Origin: Corynebacterium sp. p3-SID1056
GTDB taxonomy: Bacteria > Actinomycetota > Actinomycetes > Mycobacteriales > Mycobacteriaceae
Reading direction: 5' to 3'
NCBI RefSeq assembly: GCF_025152525.1
Contig: NZ_JALXXL010000003.1
Location: 168,453-232,452 of the forward strand
DNA: 64,000 nucleotides
The notes below the pieces were generated by a model, which ran no database searches, was not told the DNA's origin, and saw only the letters and a list, made by a program, of their open reading frames with translations. Of this stretch, positions 1-12,160 are shown in pieces. Both the position numbers and the translations under genes were made by a program. The first letter of the stretch is position 1. The number at the start of each line of letters is the position of its first letter.

Positions 1-34
1 GTCGCACCGAAGCGGCGGCGTACCATCAGTCGCT

Positions 35-1321
35 GTGCCCAGAAACTCTCGTTCGTATGTCTCTCGCCTCTGCGCGTTGCTGTTGACCGCGCCCCTTGCC
101 GTCGGTAATCCTGCCCTCGCGCAGGAGCCCACCGAAGCGACCGAGAGGACTTTGGAACCGGCCGAGGGCTACTTCGCCGACACCGGCGAGTGGATCCCGC
201 CGGTGCGCATCGAGGCACCGAACACCGACAACTGCCCGAACGCGGAGCACCCGCCCCGTGCCGTGTCCACCTCCGAGCGCCTCGCACCCGGCGTCCCCGC
301 GCCCGCGCCCCTCCCGCAAGATTACGACGGGCCGTGCGGCGTCATCACCCCCGAGGGCTACGCCGTGCCTGACGACGTCTACGCCTCCGCCTGGCTCGTC
401 GCCGACGCGGACACCGGCGAGGTTGTCGCGATGAAGGACCCGCACGGGCGCTACCGGCCGGCGTCGGTGATCAAGGTGCTGCTCGCGCTCGTGGCTATCG
501 ACGAGCTCCCGCTGGACAAGCAGGTCACCGTCTCCGCGGAGTCTGCGGAGCAGGAAGGTTCGCGCGCAGGCCTCGGCGCGGGCGGTACCTACACCGTCGA
601 CGATCTGCTCCACGGGCTGCTCATGGCTTCGGGCAACGACACCGCTCACGCGCTTGCCCAGGAGCTCGGCGGCGACGAGGAGACGCTGCGCAAGGTCAAC
701 GCGGTCGCCCACGAGCTGGGCATGCGCGATACCTTTGTCGCTTCCTACTCCGGGCTCGACGCGCCCGGGATGTCGTCGTCTGCGTGGGATCTGGGCCTGG
801 CCTACCGTGCTGCCTTCCGCAACCCCGTCTTCGCAGCGACGGTCGACACGGAGTCGTACCCCTTCCCCGGTTTCGACGACACCCCCGGCTTCGAGATGTG
901 GAACGACAACCAGCTCTACTTGCAGGACCCGGACGGCATCGGCGGCAAGACCGGGTTCACCGACGACGCCAATCACACCTTCGTCGGTGCCGTCGACCAC
1001 GACGGCCGCCGCCTTTTCGCCGTCGTCCTCGATACCACCATTGGCGAGCGCCGAGCATGGGGCCAGGCGCAGGAGCTGCTCCACGCCGCCTACCCCATCG
1101 AAGCAGGAAAAGGCGTCGCCTCGCTTATCGACGCCGCGCCAACCCCCACCACCGCGCCAAACCCAGCCCCGACCCCTGCCCCCACAACAGAAAACACACC
1201 GGCGACGCCCCCGTGGCTGTCCATCGGGATCGTCGCCGGTGTCACCGTGCTCGCGCTTGTGGCGCTTGTGCTTAGTCTCGGGTCAAGAGGGAAACGACCC
1301 CGACACCGAGCGCGCCAATAG
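35..1321 (+). CDS. D-alanyl-D-alanine carboxypeptidase, S11 family (DacA/PBP5-like)
   Basis: Exported penicillin-binding enzyme that trims the terminal D-Ala from peptidoglycan stem peptides. All three active-site motifs are visible: SxxK as SVIK (S144-K147), SGN (199-201) and KTG (305-307). The order is an N-terminal signal segment (residues 10-30), a Pro-rich lead-in, the catalytic domain (about 115-350), a Pro/Thr linker and one C-terminal membrane anchor (about 392-415). The GTG start is 8 nt after a TACCAT -10-like hexamer, so the mRNA may be leaderless. The last 50 bp overlap the 3' end of the convergent gene at 1272-2363. Confidence 0.93.
   Translation: MPRNSRSYVSRLCALLLTAPLAVGNPALAQEPTEATERTLEPAEGYFADTGEWIPPVRIEAPNTDNCPNAEHPPRAVSTSERLAPGVPAPAPLPQDYDGPCGVITPEGYAVPDDVYASAWLVADADTGEVVAMKDPHGRYRPASVIKVLLALVAIDELPLDKQVTVSAESAEQEGSRAGLGAGGTYTVDDLLHGLLMASGNDTAHALAQELGGDEETLRKVNAVAHELGMRDTFVASYSGLDAPGMSSSAWDLGLAYRAAFRNPVFAATVDTESYPFPGFDDTPGFEMWNDNQLYLQDPDGIGGKTGFTDDANHTFVGAVDHDGRRLFAVVLDTTIGERRAWGQAQELLHAAYPIEAGKGVASLIDAAPTPTTAPNPAPTPAPTTENTPATPPWLSIGIVAGVTVLALVALVLSLGSRGKRPRHRARQ
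1123..1135 (+). repeat. 13-mer GCTTATCGACGCC, copy 1
   Basis: Exact copy, inside the carboxypeptidase gene before its linker. Confidence 0.95.
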
Positions 1322-2363
1322 CGGCACCAACGCCAACCGCCTTGCCGGTACCAGTATTGCGCGACTCCTGGCGTGCGGCGCCCGCGCGTACGTTGATCAC
1401 CGCAGGCTCCGGCAGCTCGGCGGGAGCCAGGCGCAGGCTCTCCTCTGTCGTTGCCGTCCACGCGGAGACGTAGAGGACCACGCGCCAAATCAGGTACAGC
1501 ACAATCATGAGCGAGATCAGCGGTCCGAAAATCGCGCCGGCCGGGTTGCCCGTCATCGCGCCGATGATCACGCCAGCGAACTGCTTAATCACCTCGAAGA
1601 TAATTGCGCCGAGCAGCGCGCCCTTCATACCCGACTTCACCGGCACCTTCGTGCGCGGCAAAAACATCACGACCCACAGCATGACCAGGAAGTTAGCCAG
1701 CACGCCTACGAGCAGGCCCACGACCCACACCAGCACGCGCGCGCCCGGCATCTCGCCGAGACCGACATAGTCGAGCAAGCTATCGGTCCAGCCGGATACG
1801 CCCAGCGCGGTGACCGCGAAAGCGACGACGAACAGGACAATCAGGCCGATCAAGCCCAGCAGGTCCCACAGCTTCTTCGTCACGAAGTTGCCGCCCTCGT
1901 CCGCGTCCAGGTTCCACATCGCGGAGACACCGACGCGCAGGTTGTTCATCCAGCCCAACCCCGACCACAAAGTGGTGAGCAAACCGATGCCGGCCACGGC
2001 CCCGCGCTGGTCGATCGCGGACTGAATCAGGTCGTTGACCATGCTGCCCATATCGCCTTCAAGGCTTTCGGTGACCTGGTCCTGGATCTGCTGCATCAGG
2101 TCAGGCCGCGCGTTGAGGAAGAAGCCGAGGCCCGCGAACACCAGCATCAAAAGCGGGAACAGCGACAGCACAGAAAAGTACGTAATTCCGGCGGCGAACT
2201 GGTTGCCGCCCTGCGCGCCAAAGCGCTCATTCATGCGCATCAGGTGGTCGACGGCAGGTGCCTTCTGCGCGAGCCCGTCGTCACCGCCTTGCTGTTGCTT
2301 GGTTGCCCGTTCGATGCCATGGTCGTCGGTGTACGCCTTGGCTGGCGACGTCGATGTTGCCAT
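1272..2363 (-). CDS. YihY/BrkB family inner-membrane protein
   Basis: A 363-residue polytopic membrane protein of the YihY/virulence-factor-BrkB family. The family was once annotated as ribonuclease BN, but its function is unsettled. It shows a short hydrophilic N terminus, the conserved stretch around RFGAQGGNQFAAGITYFSVL (about residues 46-65), and roughly six hydrophobic segments with family-typical glycines. An AGGAAGGA ribosome site precedes the ATG by about 8 nt. It is convergent with the carboxypeptidase gene and overlaps it by 50 bp. A transporter or envelope role is only inferred. Confidence 0.9.
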   Translation of the reverse strand: MATSTSPAKAYTDDHGIERATKQQQGGDDGLAQKAPAVDHLMRMNERFGAQGGNQFAAGITYFSVLSLFPLLMLVFAGLGFFLNARPDLMQQIQDQVTESLEGDMGSMVNDLIQSAIDQRGAVAGIGLLTTLWSGLGWMNNLRVGVSAMWNLDADEGGNFVTKKLWDLLGLIGLIVLFVVAFAVTALGVSGWTDSLLDYVGLGEMPGARVLVWVVGLLVGVLANFLVMLWVVMFLPRTKVPVKSGMKGALLGAIIFEVIKQFAGVIIGAMTGNPAGAIFGPLISLMIVLYLIWRVVLYVSAWTATTEESLRLAPAELPEPAVINVRAGAARQESRNTGTGKAVGVGAAIGALGVGVVSLLTRD

Positions 2364-2445
2364 ACGGCAGTCCTTCCTGAAGTCAGTGAACTGGTGTCAG
2401 GCACTCAATCGTAGAGGAAAGCTGCAGGCGCGGATACGTGAGCGT

Positions 2446-3790
<1,345 letters not shown>

Positions 3791-4144
3791 ATGAGTGGCA
3801 AACCCATCTACCAACAGATTGCCGATGAGTTACGTGACCTCATCGGCGCTGGCACCCTCGCCCCCGGCGACCGGGTGCCGTCCACCAACGAGCTGTCCGC
3901 CTATCACTCCGTCAACCCAACAACCTCCGCCAAGGCACTCACCGAACTATTCAACGAGGGCCTACTGGAAAAGCGTCGCGGGCTCGGCATGTTTGTTCTA
4001 GAGAGTGCGCGTGACCAGGTATTAGGTACGCGTCGTGAGGCATTTGCCCGCGACTTTGTCCAACCGCTTGTCCATGAGGCCAACCAGCTCGGCATCACCA
4101 CCGAGGAGCTGGCCGCAATGATTGAAAAGGAGCGCACCCAATGA
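3791..4144 (+). CDS. GntR-family transcriptional regulator (YtrA subfamily)
   Basis: A 117-residue regulator with the N-terminal winged helix of the GntR family (PIYQQIADELRDLIGAG, then LAPGDRVPSTNELS). Only a short C-terminal helix follows, as in the YtrA subfamily that controls adjacent ABC transporters. Its stop overlaps the next start by 4 nt (ATGA), so the ABC ATPase and permease are translationally coupled to it. It probably represses its own operon until an envelope-active compound is present. That inducer is inferred from YtrA relatives and is not shown here. Confidence 0.9.
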   Translation: MSGKPIYQQIADELRDLIGAGTLAPGDRVPSTNELSAYHSVNPTTSAKALTELFNEGLLEKRRGLGMFVLESARDQVLGTRREAFARDFVQPLVHEANQLGITTEELAAMIEKERTQ

Positions 4145-4824
4145 ACCCCGGCTTCTACGCGCTGGTCGGCCCAAACGCCGCCGGCAAAACACACTTCCTA
4201 CACACGCTCATGGGCCCGCACGCCGCGTTTGTCCCGGCTGGTGCGGACGCGAAGTTTGCGGGCACGACCGTAGACGGCCACCTGCGCGCGGTCGCGGCCA
4301 TCCACCCACATGTAGAGCTCGACTTCCCCAACACCCGCATCAGGGACCTCTCCGTTGGGCAGCGCCGCCTCCTCACCATCGAGGTAGCCCTAGCCATCGG
4401 CAAGGACCTGCTACTCCTCGACGAGCCGTTTGACGGCATCGACACCACCACCCGCAAACAGGTCCGCCAGCGGCTGATTGACTACATCGCGGAGAACCCG
4501 CAGCGCAGCGTGGTGATGGCGTCGCATCGCGCCGAGGACTTCGCCGGTTTGGCCACCCATGTCATGCAGACATTCGATCACGAGGTCTCGCGCCCTGTCC
4601 CACTCGACGACGCCCGCCTGTGTTTTCCGACGGTCACCGGCCCCACCGCCGAGATCAAAGAACTTATCGCCCGCTTCCCCGTCGCCGAGACGGCGAGCCT
4701 CGGGCCAACGACACGCGCCACTTTCGCTGAACCCATCAGTGAGAACGATGTCCACCTGCCCATCGAATACCCGGACGATGCCGAACTCATCGACCTCCTT
4801 GCGACAGAAAGGCCCGCACGATGA
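4141..4824 (+). CDS. ABC transporter ATP-binding protein
   Basis: A 227-residue ATPase with Walker A GPNAAGKT (10-17), signature LSVGQ (70-74), Walker B LLLLDE (about 90-95) and the H-loop in SVVMASHRAED. The signature is the short LSxGQ form seen in exporter ATPases controlled by GntR/YtrA regulators. The region beyond about residue 150 is divergent and likely contacts its membrane partner. It overlaps both neighbours by 4 nt. The substrate is unknown. Confidence 0.9.
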   Translation: MNPGFYALVGPNAAGKTHFLHTLMGPHAAFVPAGADAKFAGTTVDGHLRAVAAIHPHVELDFPNTRIRDLSVGQRRLLTIEVALAIGKDLLLLDEPFDGIDTTTRKQVRQRLIDYIAENPQRSVVMASHRAEDFAGLATHVMQTFDHEVSRPVPLDDARLCFPTVTGPTAEIKELIARFPVAETASLGPTTRATFAEPISENDVHLPIEYPDDAELIDLLATERPAR

Positions 4825-5504
4825 AACTCTTCCTTAGCCCCTTCAAGCCACTGTCCTACCTGGTGGCGCTGGCCGTATTACTGATCCTGGTCCCTCTGGG
4901 CCGTTTCTACAGTGGAGATGGTTCCTTCTGGACCATCTTCGGAGGCTTCGCCCTGACCGCCCTATTTACCCTCGCTGGCACGCAGTGGAGCGCGTTAAAC
5001 CAGCTCGGCGCGAGCTTTTCCGCGTGGATGAACTCGGCAACAATCACCGCCGTCATTGCTGCGGTGGTACTTGGAGTGTCCACCGCGGCATCCTCGATCT
5101 ACAACCAGTTCAAGAACCCGTACTACCAGCCCTATGACCTGTTCTTATTCACCAACGGCGCAGACGTACCCTGGACGGACACGAACGGCGATGTCTACAT
5201 CATGGCGAACGCCGGGCAAGACACCACATCTATGACCCTGACGATACTGCTCCACATCGCGTTCTTCTTCGTGGCTGCCATCGTGGGGGTTGCGCTCGGC
5301 TTGGTCTACGCCTCCTACGGCACCGGGCGCGTCCTCATCACCGCATTTTCCACCTTCCTCATGGCGGTGGCGCTGTACTGGGCAATAGAGTCCCCTGTAG
5401 GCGATTGGGACACCGCCGCTGCCAGTGGCATATGCGCCGCATGCCTAGTCACACTCGCCGTCAGCGCGGTGGCGTTTCGTAGCACAAAGCGCTTCGTGCC
5501 CTAG
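4821..5504 (+). CDS. ABC transporter membrane protein
   Basis: A 227-residue integral membrane protein with about six hydrophobic segments. These start with a pair near residues 12-30 and 37-55 and end with three C-terminal segments. Between the third and fourth lies an external loop rich in aromatic residues (about 92-130). It overlaps the ATPase by 4 nt and is therefore its permease. Sequence similarity to named families is weak. An efflux or envelope-protection role is inferred from the operon. Only 16 bp separate it from the convergent bsaP. Confidence 0.85.
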   Translation: MKLFLSPFKPLSYLVALAVLLILVPLGRFYSGDGSFWTIFGGFALTALFTLAGTQWSALNQLGASFSAWMNSATITAVIAAVVLGVSTAASSIYNQFKNPYYQPYDLFLFTNGADVPWTDTNGDVYIMANAGQDTTSMTLTILLHIAFFFVAAIVGVALGLVYASYGTGRVLITAFSTFLMAVALYWAIESPVGDWDTAAASGICAACLVTLAVSAVAFRSTKRFVP

Positions 5505-5520
5505 CAACCACTCGCGCCCC

Positions 5521-5724
5521 CTAACGCTCCAGCCACTCCGAGCGCAGCAGCCCGTGGCGGGAGCAGCAGGCCTCCCACCCAAAGGGGCTGATCTTCACCA
5601 CCATGCGGCGCTCGCAGACCGGGCAGATCCGCGGCGCGTCGTAGGGGCGGTTCGGGTTGATGGGCAGTTGGAGCTCGCCGGACAAGATGGCGTCGGCAAG
5701 CTCGGTGCTCTCAGGCACGCGCAT
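5521..5724 (-). CDS. bsaP: Biotin synthase auxiliary protein BsaP
   Basis: A 67-residue protein with a CPVC pair (ICPVCERRMVV) and further cysteines in GWEACCSRHGLL. This matches BsaP, the small protein found beside bioB in corynebacteria and reported to be needed for biotin synthase activity in vivo. It may help with sulfur or Fe-S supply to BioB (inference). Its ATG overlaps the bioB stop by one base (TAATG), so the two are cotranslated. It falls under the BioQ-like operator upstream of bioB. Confidence 0.9.
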   Translation of the reverse strand: MRVPESTELADAILSGELQLPINPNRPYDAPRICPVCERRMVVKISPFGWEACCSRHGLLRSEWLER

Positions 5725-6770
5725 TAGAGGGCCTTGATGGTGTCGTAGAGCGCGCCGTGGCCGGACTTCATCTTCTGGCCGACCGGCGTAATGCCCAGGT
5801 CGAGCACGCGGTCGACGGCCTCGCGGTCCTGCTCGATCGGGCGGCCCAGGGTGGTCAGGTAGTTGCCGCCAATAATGGCGTTTGCGCCGCCGAGCAGGCC
5901 GGCCTCGGTGCCGTCGTCGCCAAGCGCGAGCTCAGTGCCGCCGGCAAAGCGCAGCTGGGCGGTCGGCATGGCCAGGCGGAATGCGGCCACCGCGCGCAGC
6001 GCCTCGCCCTGCGGCACGAGCGGGCGATCCTCAAACGGGGTGCCCGGGCGCGGGTCGAGGAAATTCATCGGGACCTCGTGCGGCTCGATCTCGGCGAGCT
6101 GGGCGGCGAACTCGGCGCGCTGCTCCAGGGACTCGCCCAGGCCAATGATGCCGCCGCAGCAGGTTTCCATGCCCTCTGCCAGCACGTACTCAAGGGTGTT
6201 CTTGCGCTCCTCCCAAGTGTGGGTGGTCACAACGTTGGGGAAGAAGGACTTCGCAGTCTCGAAGTTGTGGTTGTAGCGGGACACGCCCATCTGCTTGAGC
6301 TGGCGCGCCTGGTCCTGGGTGAGGATGCCCAGGGAGGCGGAGATGGAGATGTCCACTTCCTCCTGGATGGCGGTGACGGCCTCGGCGACCTGGTCAAGCA
6401 GCTGCTGGGTCGGGCCCTTGACGGCGGCGACGATGCAGAACTCGGCCGCGCCCATCTTCTCGGACTGCTTGGCGGCCTCGACGAGCTCGTTGATATCCAG
6501 CGTCACGGCGCGGACCGGGGACTCGAAGAGACCGGACTGGGAGCAGAAGTGGCAGTCCTCGGGGCAGCCGCCGGTCTTCAGCGAGATGATGCCCTCGAGC
6601 GAGACGTCCACGCCACAGTGCTTGATGCGGGTCTCGTGCGCGATCTCAAGCAGTTCCTTGAGGTCCTCGTCCGGCACTTGCAGGACCTGGAGGATCTCCT
6701 CCTGGTTCAGGCCTTCACCCTTTTCCAGGGCCTTTTCGCGGGCGATATCAAGAATTGGTGCATGTGACAT
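5724..6770 (-). CDS. bioB: Biotin synthase
   Basis: Radical SAM enzyme inserting sulfur into dethiobiotin. The radical-SAM cluster motif is CPEDCHFC (C69, C73, C76), followed by SQSG. The protein has 348 residues and a normal TIM-barrel core, with the second-cluster Arg/Cys regions retained ([13 protein letters not shown]). A GGAG ribosome site sits 9 nt before the ATG. Expression is likely controlled by biotin through the palindrome at 6823-6835. No other biotin gene is in the window. Confidence 0.97.
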   Translation of the reverse strand: MSHAPILDIAREKALEKGEGLNQEEILQVLQVPDEDLKELLEIAHETRIKHCGVDVSLEGIISLKTGGCPEDCHFCSQSGLFESPVRAVTLDINELVEAAKQSEKMGAAEFCIVAAVKGPTQQLLDQVAEAVTAIQEEVDISISASLGILTQDQARQLKQMGVSRYNHNFETAKSFFPNVVTTHTWEERKNTLEYVLAEGMETCCGGIIGLGESLEQRAEFAAQLAEIEPHEVPMNFLDPRPGTPFEDRPLVPQGEALRAVAAFRLAMPTAQLRFAGGTELALGDDGTEAGLLGGANAIIGGNYLTTLGRPIEQDREAVDRVLDLGITPVGQKMKSGHGALYDTIKAL

Positions 6771-6822
6771 GGGTAATACTCCGTTCTCAATGTAATTGCT
6801 GACAAAAGGCTACCCCATACAT

Positions 6823-6835
6823 TGAACACCGTTCA
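6823..6835. promoter_or_regulatory. BioQ-type operator upstream of bioB
   Basis: Perfect inverted repeat TGAAC-ACC-GTTCA. The operator described for the TetR-type biotin regulator BioQ of C. glutamicum is TGAAC-N3-GTTAC. This site fits that pattern and lies about 53 bp upstream of the bioB start, where a repressor would block the promoter. Confidence 0.82.
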
Positions 6836-6844
6836 GTCATCCTC

Positions 6845-6881
6845 CGAAAAAGCCCCCGCTTCCCCAAATCTGGGGGCGGGG
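6845..6881 (-). terminator. Rho-independent terminator after the TRIC-like gene
   Basis: On the minus strand, a GC stem (CCCCGC..CCCCA paired with TGGGG-GCGGGG, 6854-6881, with a 2-nt bulge) is followed by CTTTTT. It lies about 10 bp past the stop of the gene at 6892-7683. Confidence 0.8.
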
Positions 6882-6891
6882 ACGCTCCGTT

Positions 6892-7683
6892 TTAGTTTTC
6901 CGGTCGGCGGCGCTCACTGCGCGGTGGAAGCCGCATCTTCCGCAGGCCCCGGTACGCCGTCCTCGCACCCGGGATCCGGCGAGCTCGCTGGTACAAGAAC
7001 GTGGTGAGCGCGTCGCGCGGATCGTACGCGGCCGCCGCCTCCTCGTCGTACTCGTAGACGGGCAGGCTCCAGCCCCGTTTCAGCGACAGCAGGCGCACCC
7101 CCAGCACCGCCGTCAGGGTGACCAGGATGACCACCCACTCGTGCGCGCCCAGCCAGGTCAGCGCCCACCACACCACGACACCGATGACGGCGGCGGAGGC
7201 GTACATCTCTTTGTGAAAGACGAGTGGGACGCGGTCGGAAAGCACGTCGCGAAGCACGCCGCCGAACACACCGGTGGTCACCGCCGCCACGCACGCGATG
7301 ATGAAGCCGTGGCCGTGACTGACCGCCGTCTGGATGCCCAGCACGGCGAAGGTTGCCAGCCCGATCGCGTCGGCGACCAGGAAGCTGCGCCGCAGCCGCA
7401 CCATCAGCCAACTCACCCGCACCGTAACGGCCGCGGCAACGATCACGGTGAGCAGGTAGAGCGGCTGCTCGACCCAGGTCACCGGGTAGGTGCCCAGGAC
7501 GACGTCGCGGACCGTGCCGCCGCCGAGCGCGGTGAGCGCGCCCAAGGTGATCACGCCGAAGAGGTCCATGCGCATCCGCCCGGCCGCGACTGCCGCGGTC
7601 ATCGCCTCGGCGATGATGCCGATGAGGTAGAGGATGACCAGCAGGTGTTCGGTGCTGAAGCCGGCGAAGAAGTCAGCGATCAT
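6892..7683 (-). CDS. TRIC/UPF0126 family cation channel-like membrane protein
   Basis: A 263-residue membrane protein with two copies of the TRIC-type module. Each copy carries the glycine-arginine signature (GGGTVRDVVLG near residue 54 and GGVLRDVLSDR near residue 141). This is the layout of bacterial UPF0126/YicG homologues of trimeric intracellular cation channels. Seven hydrophobic segments are followed by a charged cytoplasmic tail of about 55 residues. It starts 2 bp after the xthA stop and is probably cotranscribed with it. The physiological ion is not known. Confidence 0.9.
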   Translation of the reverse strand: MIADFFAGFSTEHLLVILYLIGIIAEAMTAAVAAGRMRMDLFGVITLGALTALGGGTVRDVVLGTYPVTWVEQPLYLLTVIVAAAVTVRVSWLMVRLRRSFLVADAIGLATFAVLGIQTAVSHGHGFIIACVAAVTTGVFGGVLRDVLSDRVPLVFHKEMYASAAVIGVVVWWALTWLGAHEWVVILVTLTAVLGVRLLSLKRGWSLPVYEYDEEAAAAYDPRDALTTFLYQRARRIPGARTAYRGLRKMRLPPRSERRRPEN

Positions 7684-7685
7684 GC

Positions 7686-8609
7686 TCAGCCCTCCGCGTA
7701 TTCAACCAGCAGCGGCGAGTGGTCCGACCAGCGTAACTCCACCGCCTCCGCCTTCTCCACCCAGCTGCGCTGCGCCCGCGCGAGCATGTCGGCGGTGGCC
7801 GCCTGGTAGTCGATGCGCCACCCCGCATCGTTATTAAAGGCCTGGCCGCGGTAGGTCCACCACGTATACGGCGCACCCTCCGGCGACAAGCGACGGGCCA
7901 CGTCGAACCACACCGGCTCGGCCGCGGCCGTACGCGCGGCGGGCACCTTGCCGGTCGCGCCGTACTCGACCGCGCCCGCCCAGCCGGCGGCGGCCTTGTC
8001 CTCTATATCCTGCGCCGCTTCGTCCGGGAACGCACCGAACACCGAGTCCATGAACGCGCGCTCCGAGGGCAAGAAGCCGGACTTCTTCCGGTTCGTCTTC
8101 CAATTCTTCAGATCCTCGCGGCGGTGGCAGATGTTCCAGTCGCCGCCGATGACCATCTGCTTGTGCTCCGCGGCCCACTCGCGCAGAAGCGGCTCGAAGC
8201 GGTCCAAGAACTCGTACTTCTCGTCCTGCTTCGCGGTCTCGGCCGCGCCCGACGGCAGGTACAGCGAGGCGACGCGCTCCCCGCCCGGCAGGGTGGCGGC
8301 GATGAGCCGGCCGGCGGTTTCGAAGCCGGGGAGGCCGATCTGGGCGTCGATAAGCGGTTGCTTCGACAAAATGCCGACCCCGGCACGGCCCTTGGCCTCG
8401 GCGGGCGCGACGATGAGCTCCCATCCCTCATCGAGGGCCGGGGCGAGTGCCGCGCGCGCCTGCTCCTCGGTCGCGCGGACCTCCTGCATCAGCACCACGT
8501 CGGCGGGCGTGTGCCGCAGCCACTCCAGCATCCCGAGATTTTCCTCGTTGCGGACCTTGGTGGCGGCCCGAATCCCGTTGACATTCACAGAAGCGATAGT
8601 GAGACTCAT
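7686..8609 (-). CDS. xthA: Exodeoxyribonuclease III / AP endonuclease
   Basis: Mg-dependent endonuclease-exonuclease-phosphatase fold enzyme acting at abasic sites in base-excision repair. Visible motifs are the N-terminal SVNVNGIRA, catalytic E43 in LMQEVRA, GGDWNICH and the C-terminal WSDHSPL. The frame extends to 8726, but the extension is hydrophobic and unrelated. The ATG at 8609 lies 7 nt after TAGTCT (8617-8622), giving a 307-residue protein and a probable leaderless mRNA. Confidence 0.94.
   Translation of the reverse strand: MSLTIASVNVNGIRAATKVRNEENLGMLEWLRHTPADVVLMQEVRATEEQARAALAPALDEGWELIVAPAEAKGRAGVGILSKQPLIDAQIGLPGFETAGRLIAATLPGGERVASLYLPSGAAETAKQDEKYEFLDRFEPLLREWAAEHKQMVIGGDWNICHRREDLKNWKTNRKKSGFLPSERAFMDSVFGAFPDEAAQDIEDKAAAGWAGAVEYGATGKVPAARTAAAEPVWFDVARRLSPEGAPYTWWTYRGQAFNNDAGWRIDYQAATADMLARAQRSWVEKAEAVELRWSDHSPLLVEYAEG
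8343..8355 (-). repeat. 13-mer GCTTATCGACGCC, copy 2
   Basis: Exact copy on the minus strand, inside xthA. Confidence 0.95.
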
Positions 8610-8670
8610 GCCCCCGAGACTACCTATTACAGGACAAGCGGTACGCAAAAGCTGTACGCTGAAGAGTTGA

Positions 8671-10878
<2,208 letters not shown>

Positions 10879-10902
10879 GCGCTCGGTCGATCCGGCTTTC
10901 CG

Positions 10903-10945
10903 GCCCCGGTTGCTGCGTTTTTTCGCAGCGGCCGGGGCTTTGGCT
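10903..10945 (+). terminator. icd terminator
   Basis: Two-part stem: GCCCCGG + GCTGCG paired with CGCAGC + CCGGGGC (10903-10938) around a T6 loop, followed by TTTGG. It begins 24 bp after the icd stop. Confidence 0.8.
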
Positions 10946-10967
10946 TGTGGCGCTGCGGTGGTGTTCA

Positions 10968-11086
10968 GGATGGTAACCACCAAGTGGTAACCCAAAGATG
11001 GTAATCAGCCGAGTAACTGGGCCGTGGGCGACCGTCTCTACTCGGCTGATTACCATCCCCTGGTTACCATCCTCTGGTTACCATCC
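10968..11086. repeat. Symmetric inverted array of six 14-bp iterons
   Basis: Three units carrying GGTAA(C/T)C start 14 bp apart (10972, 10986, 11000). They are mirrored by three units carrying G(A/G)TTACC at the same 14-bp period (11048, 11062, 11076), with the axis at 11027. The inner arms form a perfect 19-bp inverted repeat (10997-11015 with 11039-11057) around a 23-nt centre. It lies between the convergent icd and DUF559 genes. There is no T-tract, so it is not an ordinary terminator. Confidence 0.9.
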
Positions 11087-11134
11087 TCGGCGGCACGCTG
11101 GGGGCCGGTCGGGTGGGCGTCGAGAAGCGACTGC

Positions 11135-12070
11135 TCACTCGAGCGCAGCTCGGCGGCCAGCGATGGTGTCGCGGACCTCGCGGACAAACCCGTCCGGATG
11201 CCGGCGCAGAAAGGAGGGCGAGTAGCGGAGGAAAACATAACCCCGGTTGGCAATCCGTTTCTGACGCTCGAACTCCTCCTGCCGCGCGCGTTCGGCGTCT
11301 GGCCCCTGGTACTTCACGTCGCCGTCGATCTCGATAAGCAGCCATCCGTCGACGCACAGATCCGCGTAGCGCCCAGCCACTTCGAACTGGGTATACAACG
11401 GTCCGATACCGGCGCTGATCAGCAGTGCGCGCGCGAAGGACTCGTAGGGCGAGTCCGAATCGTCGACACAGTGCCGGATGCACTCCCGGACCGCCGCAAT
11501 GCCCTTCAACCTACCCAGCTGCCGTGCCTCTTGCTCGAGGAGGGCACGCGTGAAACCCCTTCGCCGAAGGTAGTCCGCGGCGACGAGCCCCTCGATAAAA
11601 CCGTGGTGGCGGGCGATGTCGGCGAAGGTCCGGAAGCCCGTGGTGACGCGGTGGCCGTCGCGCAGTGAGGTTTCGTCTTCGCGCAATATCATGCGTCGGA
11701 ACACAATCCCCTCCCTGTGTCGGCGGGACGGCGAGCTCCCTCTGGATAACAAGCACAGTTCGACGGGTTCTTCCGTCATGCTGATCACCCACATGCCGTG
11801 CATGCGGGCAGCGGATCGGCCGACCAGCACCGCTTCCCTACTCATCCGTGCCGCGGCTTCGACGCGCAGCCATTGCCGCTCGTAGTACTTCAGCTCGCTC
11901 CAGCGCGCTTCTGCAAAGATAATGCTGGTGTCGAGGACCCGGTACGTCCCTCGGAGTCGGCCAAATTCCTTGTGCGACAGCGCCCGCGTATCCACAATCC
12001 CCCGCCGCAGCTCCCCCTTCCGTTCCTCCCACTGTTGCAGCTGTGCCAGGTTTTCTCTGTCAATCCCCAT
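11135..12070 (-). CDS. DUF559 / Vsr-like PD-(D/E)xK nuclease-fold protein
   Basis: A 311-residue actinobacterial protein with an AbiEi/transcriptional-regulator-like N-terminal half and a C-terminal DUF559 domain. The C-terminal domain keeps a nuclease-like constellation: E210, D237 (YADLCVDG), E247 and D249 (IEIDG), and K253. The family is common in high-GC Gram-positives, often as single genes, and has no settled function. It ends about 50 bp from the inverted iteron array. The start is uncertain because no clear ribosome site precedes the ATG. A DNA-processing role is inferred from the fold only. Confidence 0.8.
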   Translation of the reverse strand: MGIDRENLAQLQQWEERKGELRRGIVDTRALSHKEFGRLRGTYRVLDTSIIFAEARWSELKYYERQWLRVEAAARMSREAVLVGRSAARMHGMWVISMTEEPVELCLLSRGSSPSRRHREGIVFRRMILREDETSLRDGHRVTTGFRTFADIARHHGFIEGLVAADYLRRRGFTRALLEQEARQLGRLKGIAAVRECIRHCVDDSDSPYESFARALLISAGIGPLYTQFEVAGRYADLCVDGWLLIEIDGDVKYQGPDAERARQEEFERQKRIANRGYVFLRYSPSFLRRHPDGFVREVRDTIAGRRAALE

Positions 12071-12114
12071 ACCAAGTTTGACGGCGAAAACCCGGCCTCG
12101 GTTCCCTCGCGCCC

Positions 12115-12160
12115 CCGAAAACCTACCGAAAACCTACCGAAAACCTACCGAAAACCTACC
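12115..12160. repeat. Four tandem 11-bp repeats at the end of ppc
   Basis: CCGAAAACCTA is repeated four times without interruption (12115, 12126, 12137, 12148), then CC. The last unit contains the ppc stop codon (TAG on the minus strand, 12156-12158). The array therefore forms the start of the ppc 3' untranslated region as repeats of TAGGTTTTCGG. Confidence 0.95.

Noticed and set aside
11135..12070. Complete toxin-antitoxin or restriction system around the DUF559 gene
   Set aside because: No partner gene is adjacent; the neighbours are the housekeeping genes icd and ppc.
12121..12158. CRISPR-like short repeats after ppc
   Set aside because: The units are 11 bp, directly adjacent and without spacers, so this is a simple tandem repeat.
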